This document shows, in pieces, positions 61,908 to 64,000 of a stretch of DNA of 64,000 nucleotides. The notes under the pieces were generated by a model. That model was not told the origin of the DNA. It searched no databases and saw only the letters and a program-made list of their open reading frames with translations. The translations under genes were made by a program, and so were the position numbers. Within the stretch, counting starts at the first letter, position 1. Each line of letters begins with the position of its first letter. Origin of the DNA: Polynucleobacter sp. MWH-HuK1 (GTDB taxonomy: Bacteria; Pseudomonadota; Gammaproteobacteria; Burkholderiales; Burkholderiaceae); NCBI RefSeq assembly GCF_018881815.1, contig NZ_JACVPP010000001.1:679352-743351 (forward strand), in the 5' to 3' direction.

Positions 61908-64000
61908 ATGAAAGTCTCCCAAATTCGCCAGGCCTACCTGGATTTCTTCGCTCAAAAAGGCCATCAAATCGTCCCGTCCAGCCCCGTGGTTCCAGGGGAT
62001 GACCCAACCTTGCTATTTACAAATGCGGGCATGAATCAGTTCAAGGATGTGTTTTTAGGGTTTGATAAACGCCCTTACAACCGTGCCACAACAGCCCAAA
62101 AGTGCATCCGAGCAGGCGGAAAGCACAATGACTTGGATAACGTCGGCTATACCGCCCGTCATCACACCTTTTTTGAAATGCTGGGAAATTTTTCGTTTGG
62201 GGACTATTTCAAGAAGGATGCCATTCAGTTTGCCTGGGATTTATTGACCCAGACATTTAAGTTGCCGAAAGAAAAGCTCTTGGTAACGGTGTATGCCGAA
62301 GATGATGAGGCTTTTGAGATTTGGAATAAACAAATAGGTGTGCCAGCTGATCGAATCATTCGTATTGGCGATAACAAGGGTGCGCGCTATGCATCAGACA
62401 ACTTTTGGATGATGGGTGACACGGGTCCATGCGGACCTTGTACTGAAATTTTTTACGATCACGGCGATCACATTGCTGGCGGTCCTCCTGGAAGTCCAGA
62501 TGAAGATGGCGATCGTTATATCGAAATTTGGAATAACGTTTTCATGCAGTTCAACCGAGATGAAGCAGGTGTGATGCATCCGCTGCCTAAGCCGAGCGTT
62601 GATACTGGTATGGGTCTTGAGCGTATTGCTGCAGTGTTGCAGCATGTTCACTCCAATTATGAAATCGACCTCTTCGTCAATCTACTAAAGGCTTCAAAGG
62701 AAGCGGTAGATGCTGCTGGCGGTGAGAATTGCGATGCGGATAGCCCTTCACTCAAGGTAATTGCTGACCACATTCGTGCATGTAGCTTCATCGTGGTGGA
62801 TGGTGTGATTCCAGGTAATGCGGGGCGCGGATATGTCTTACGTCGCATTGCGCGTCGTGCGATTCGCCACGGTTATAAGCTGGGCGCACGCAAACCATTC
62901 TTCTATCAGCTAGTCCCTGCGCTTGTTAAAGAAATGGGTGATGCCTATCCAGAGCTACGTGCTTCACAAGATAAAATGAGTGAAGTTATCAAGCAAGAAG
63001 AAGAGCGCTTCTTTCAAACCATCGCGAACGGCATGGAAATTTTAGATGGCGCTTTAGCTGGCGGTGCAAAAGTAGTTGATGGTGAAACTGCTTTCCGCCT
63101 GCATGACACTTTTGGCTTCCCGTTGGATTTAACGGCTGACGTTTGTCGTGAGCGTGGAGTTACGGTAGACGCTGACGGCTTTGAAGTGGCAATGCAAAAG
63201 CAACGCGATCAAGCGAGAGCTGCTGGCAAGTTCAAGGTAGCCCAAGGCTTGGATTACAAGGGTGTACCTACCCAGTTTCATGGCTATGACACTCTAAAGC
63301 ATGAGGGCGCTAAAGTAACTGCCCTTTATGTAGATGGTTCAGCAGTACCATCCGTGAAAGCGGGTGATGCAGCGGTTATTGTTTTGGATAACACTCCTTT
63401 TTATGCTGAATCTGGTGGTCAGGTTGGCGATAAGGGTGAGCTTCGCAATGAAAACATTCGTTTTGTAGTCGAAGATACCTTCAAGATTCAAGCGGACGTA
63501 TTTGGTCATCAAGGCGAAGTGCTTGAAGGTGAACTCAATGTTGGCGACTCAATTAATGCTTTAGTTGATACTAAGCAAAGAACGGATACGATGCGCAACC
63601 ATAGCGCAACGCATATCTTACATAAAGCATTGCGTGAAGTGCTGGGTGATCATGTGCAACAAAAAGGTTCTTTGGTAGACGCTACTAAGACTCGTTTTGA
63701 CTTTACGCACAACGCACCTATTACCGCAGAACAGATTCGTCGCATCGAAGATATTGTTAACCAGGAGATTTTGGAAAATACAGCTACTTCAGGCAAGGTG
63801 ATGTCATTGGACGATGCGCAAAGGACAGGCGCCATGATGCTTTTTGGTGAGAAGTATGGTGATGAAGTACGCGTGCTCGAGATCGGTAGCTCTAAAGAGC
63901 TCTGTGGCGGCACGCACGTATCCCGTACTGGCGACATTGGCAGTTTAAAGATTGTTTCTGAAGGCGGCGTTGCTGCTGGTATTCGTCGTGTTGAAGCGGT
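61908..64000 (+). CDS. alaS: Alanyl-tRNA synthetase (5' part, runs off the window)
   Basis: About 697 of the roughly 875 residues expected are present; no stop occurs before the right edge. The catalytic domain begins [21 protein letters not shown], followed by [17 protein letters not shown] near 37 and [33 protein letters not shown] (class II motif region, about 67-99), [14 protein letters not shown] near 174, and the editing domain with the zinc-binding [16 protein letters not shown] (near 565) and the distal [13 protein letters not shown] near 665. Divergent from tctB. Its promoter geometry predicts a leaderless mRNA. Confidence 0.98.
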   Translation, partial: MKVSQIRQAYLDFFAQKGHQIVPSSPVVPGDDPTLLFTNAGMNQFKDVFLGFDKRPYNRATTAQKCIRAGGKHNDLDNVGYTARHHTFFEMLGNFSFGDYFKKDAIQFAWDLLTQTFKLPKEKLLVTVYAEDDEAFEIWNKQIGVPADRIIRIGDNKGARYASDNFWMMGDTGPCGPCTEIFYDHGDHIAGGPPGSPDEDGDRYIEIWNNVFMQFNRDEAGVMHPLPKPSVDTGMGLERIAAVLQHVHSNYEIDLFVNLLKASKEAVDAAGGENCDADSPSLKVIADHIRACSFIVVDGVIPGNAGRGYVLRRIARRAIRHGYKLGARKPFFYQLVPALVKEMGDAYPELRASQDKMSEVIKQEEERFFQTIANGMEILDGALAGGAKVVDGETAFRLHDTFGFPLDLTADVCRERGVTVDADGFEVAMQKQRDQARAAGKFKVAQGLDYKGVPTQFHGYDTLKHEGAKVTALYVDGSAVPSVKAGDAAVIVLDNTPFYAESGGQVGDKGELRNENIRFVVEDTFKIQADVFGHQGEVLEGELNVGDSINALVDTKQRTDTMRNHSATHILHKALREVLGDHVQQKGSLVDATKTRFDFTHNAPITAEQIRRIEDIVNQEILENTATSGKVMSLDDAQRTGAMMLFGEKYGDEVRVLEIGSSKELCGGTHVSRTGDIGSLKIVSEGGVAAGIRRVEA

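Noticed and set aside
1..64000. Mobile elements, prophage, CRISPR array, tRNA or rRNA genes
   Set aside because: No transposase or integrase gene, terminal repeats, spaced direct-repeat array or cloverleaf-like sequence was recognised; all long frames are core genes.

Overview
The window reads as ordinary, densely packed chromosome of a betaproteobacterium of the Burkholderiaceae. Polynucleobacter, a genome-streamlined freshwater lineage, fits best: GC content is moderate, most intergenic gaps are under 100 bases, the proteins are Burkholderiales-like, and the gene strings are typical of that order (yhdP-nit-tldD, recN-nadK/hrcA-hemH-grpE-dnaK-dnaJ, purM/AI-2E-hda-HAD-pcnB-folK-panB, clpS-clpA, liv operon). 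The genus is an inference from memory of these families, not from a search. I see no mobile element, prophage, CRISPR array, rRNA or tRNA gene, and no broken gene apart from the two cut by the window edges.

Layout: 1-113 is the tail of a cobalamin adenosyltransferase, convergent with aroG. 1.3-7.8 kb (minus) holds yhdP, a nitrilase-family hydrolase and tldD. glnE runs divergently to 10.7 kb. recN and nadK (minus) face hrcA, hemH, grpE, dnaK and dnaJ (plus); grpE and dnaK each have a clear sigma-32 heat-shock promoter. 19.5-24.8 kb (minus) is a six-gene unit: AI-2E permease, hda, HAD phosphatase, pcnB, folK, panB. Then come purM, miaA, a DedA protein, a SirB1-like protein, murJ, rpsT, a DUF3579 gene, argF, argG, ppnP, a DUF192 protein, cspA, clpS-clpA and a small basic protein. 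37.7-43.7 kb (minus) is dut, coaBC, lspA, ileS and ribF. purN, an RsmB-type methyltransferase and a fatty-acid desaturase follow, then rpmB-rpmG and radC (minus), slpA-ispH, and a complete branched-chain amino-acid ABC importer livKHMGF. The end carries argD, a ferredoxin-reductase, an SDR protein, glnS, tctB-tctA without a visible tctC, and the 5' two-thirds of alaS.

The most interesting signal is not a gene. About a dozen transcription-unit leaders have a -10-like hexamer ending only 5-7 bases before the start codon and lack a well-placed Shine-Dalgarno sequence (aroG, yhdP, glnE, nadK, miaA, DUF192, clpS, purN, slpA, glnS, alaS, perhaps murJ and the HAD gene). This geometry predicts leaderless mRNAs. 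Ribosomal-protein, cold-shock and downstream operon genes here instead carry ordinary GGAG-type sites. A second theme is economy at the 3' end: three terminator hairpins contain or overlap a stop codon.

All starts, promoters and functions were read by eye. No alignment, folding or expression data were available.
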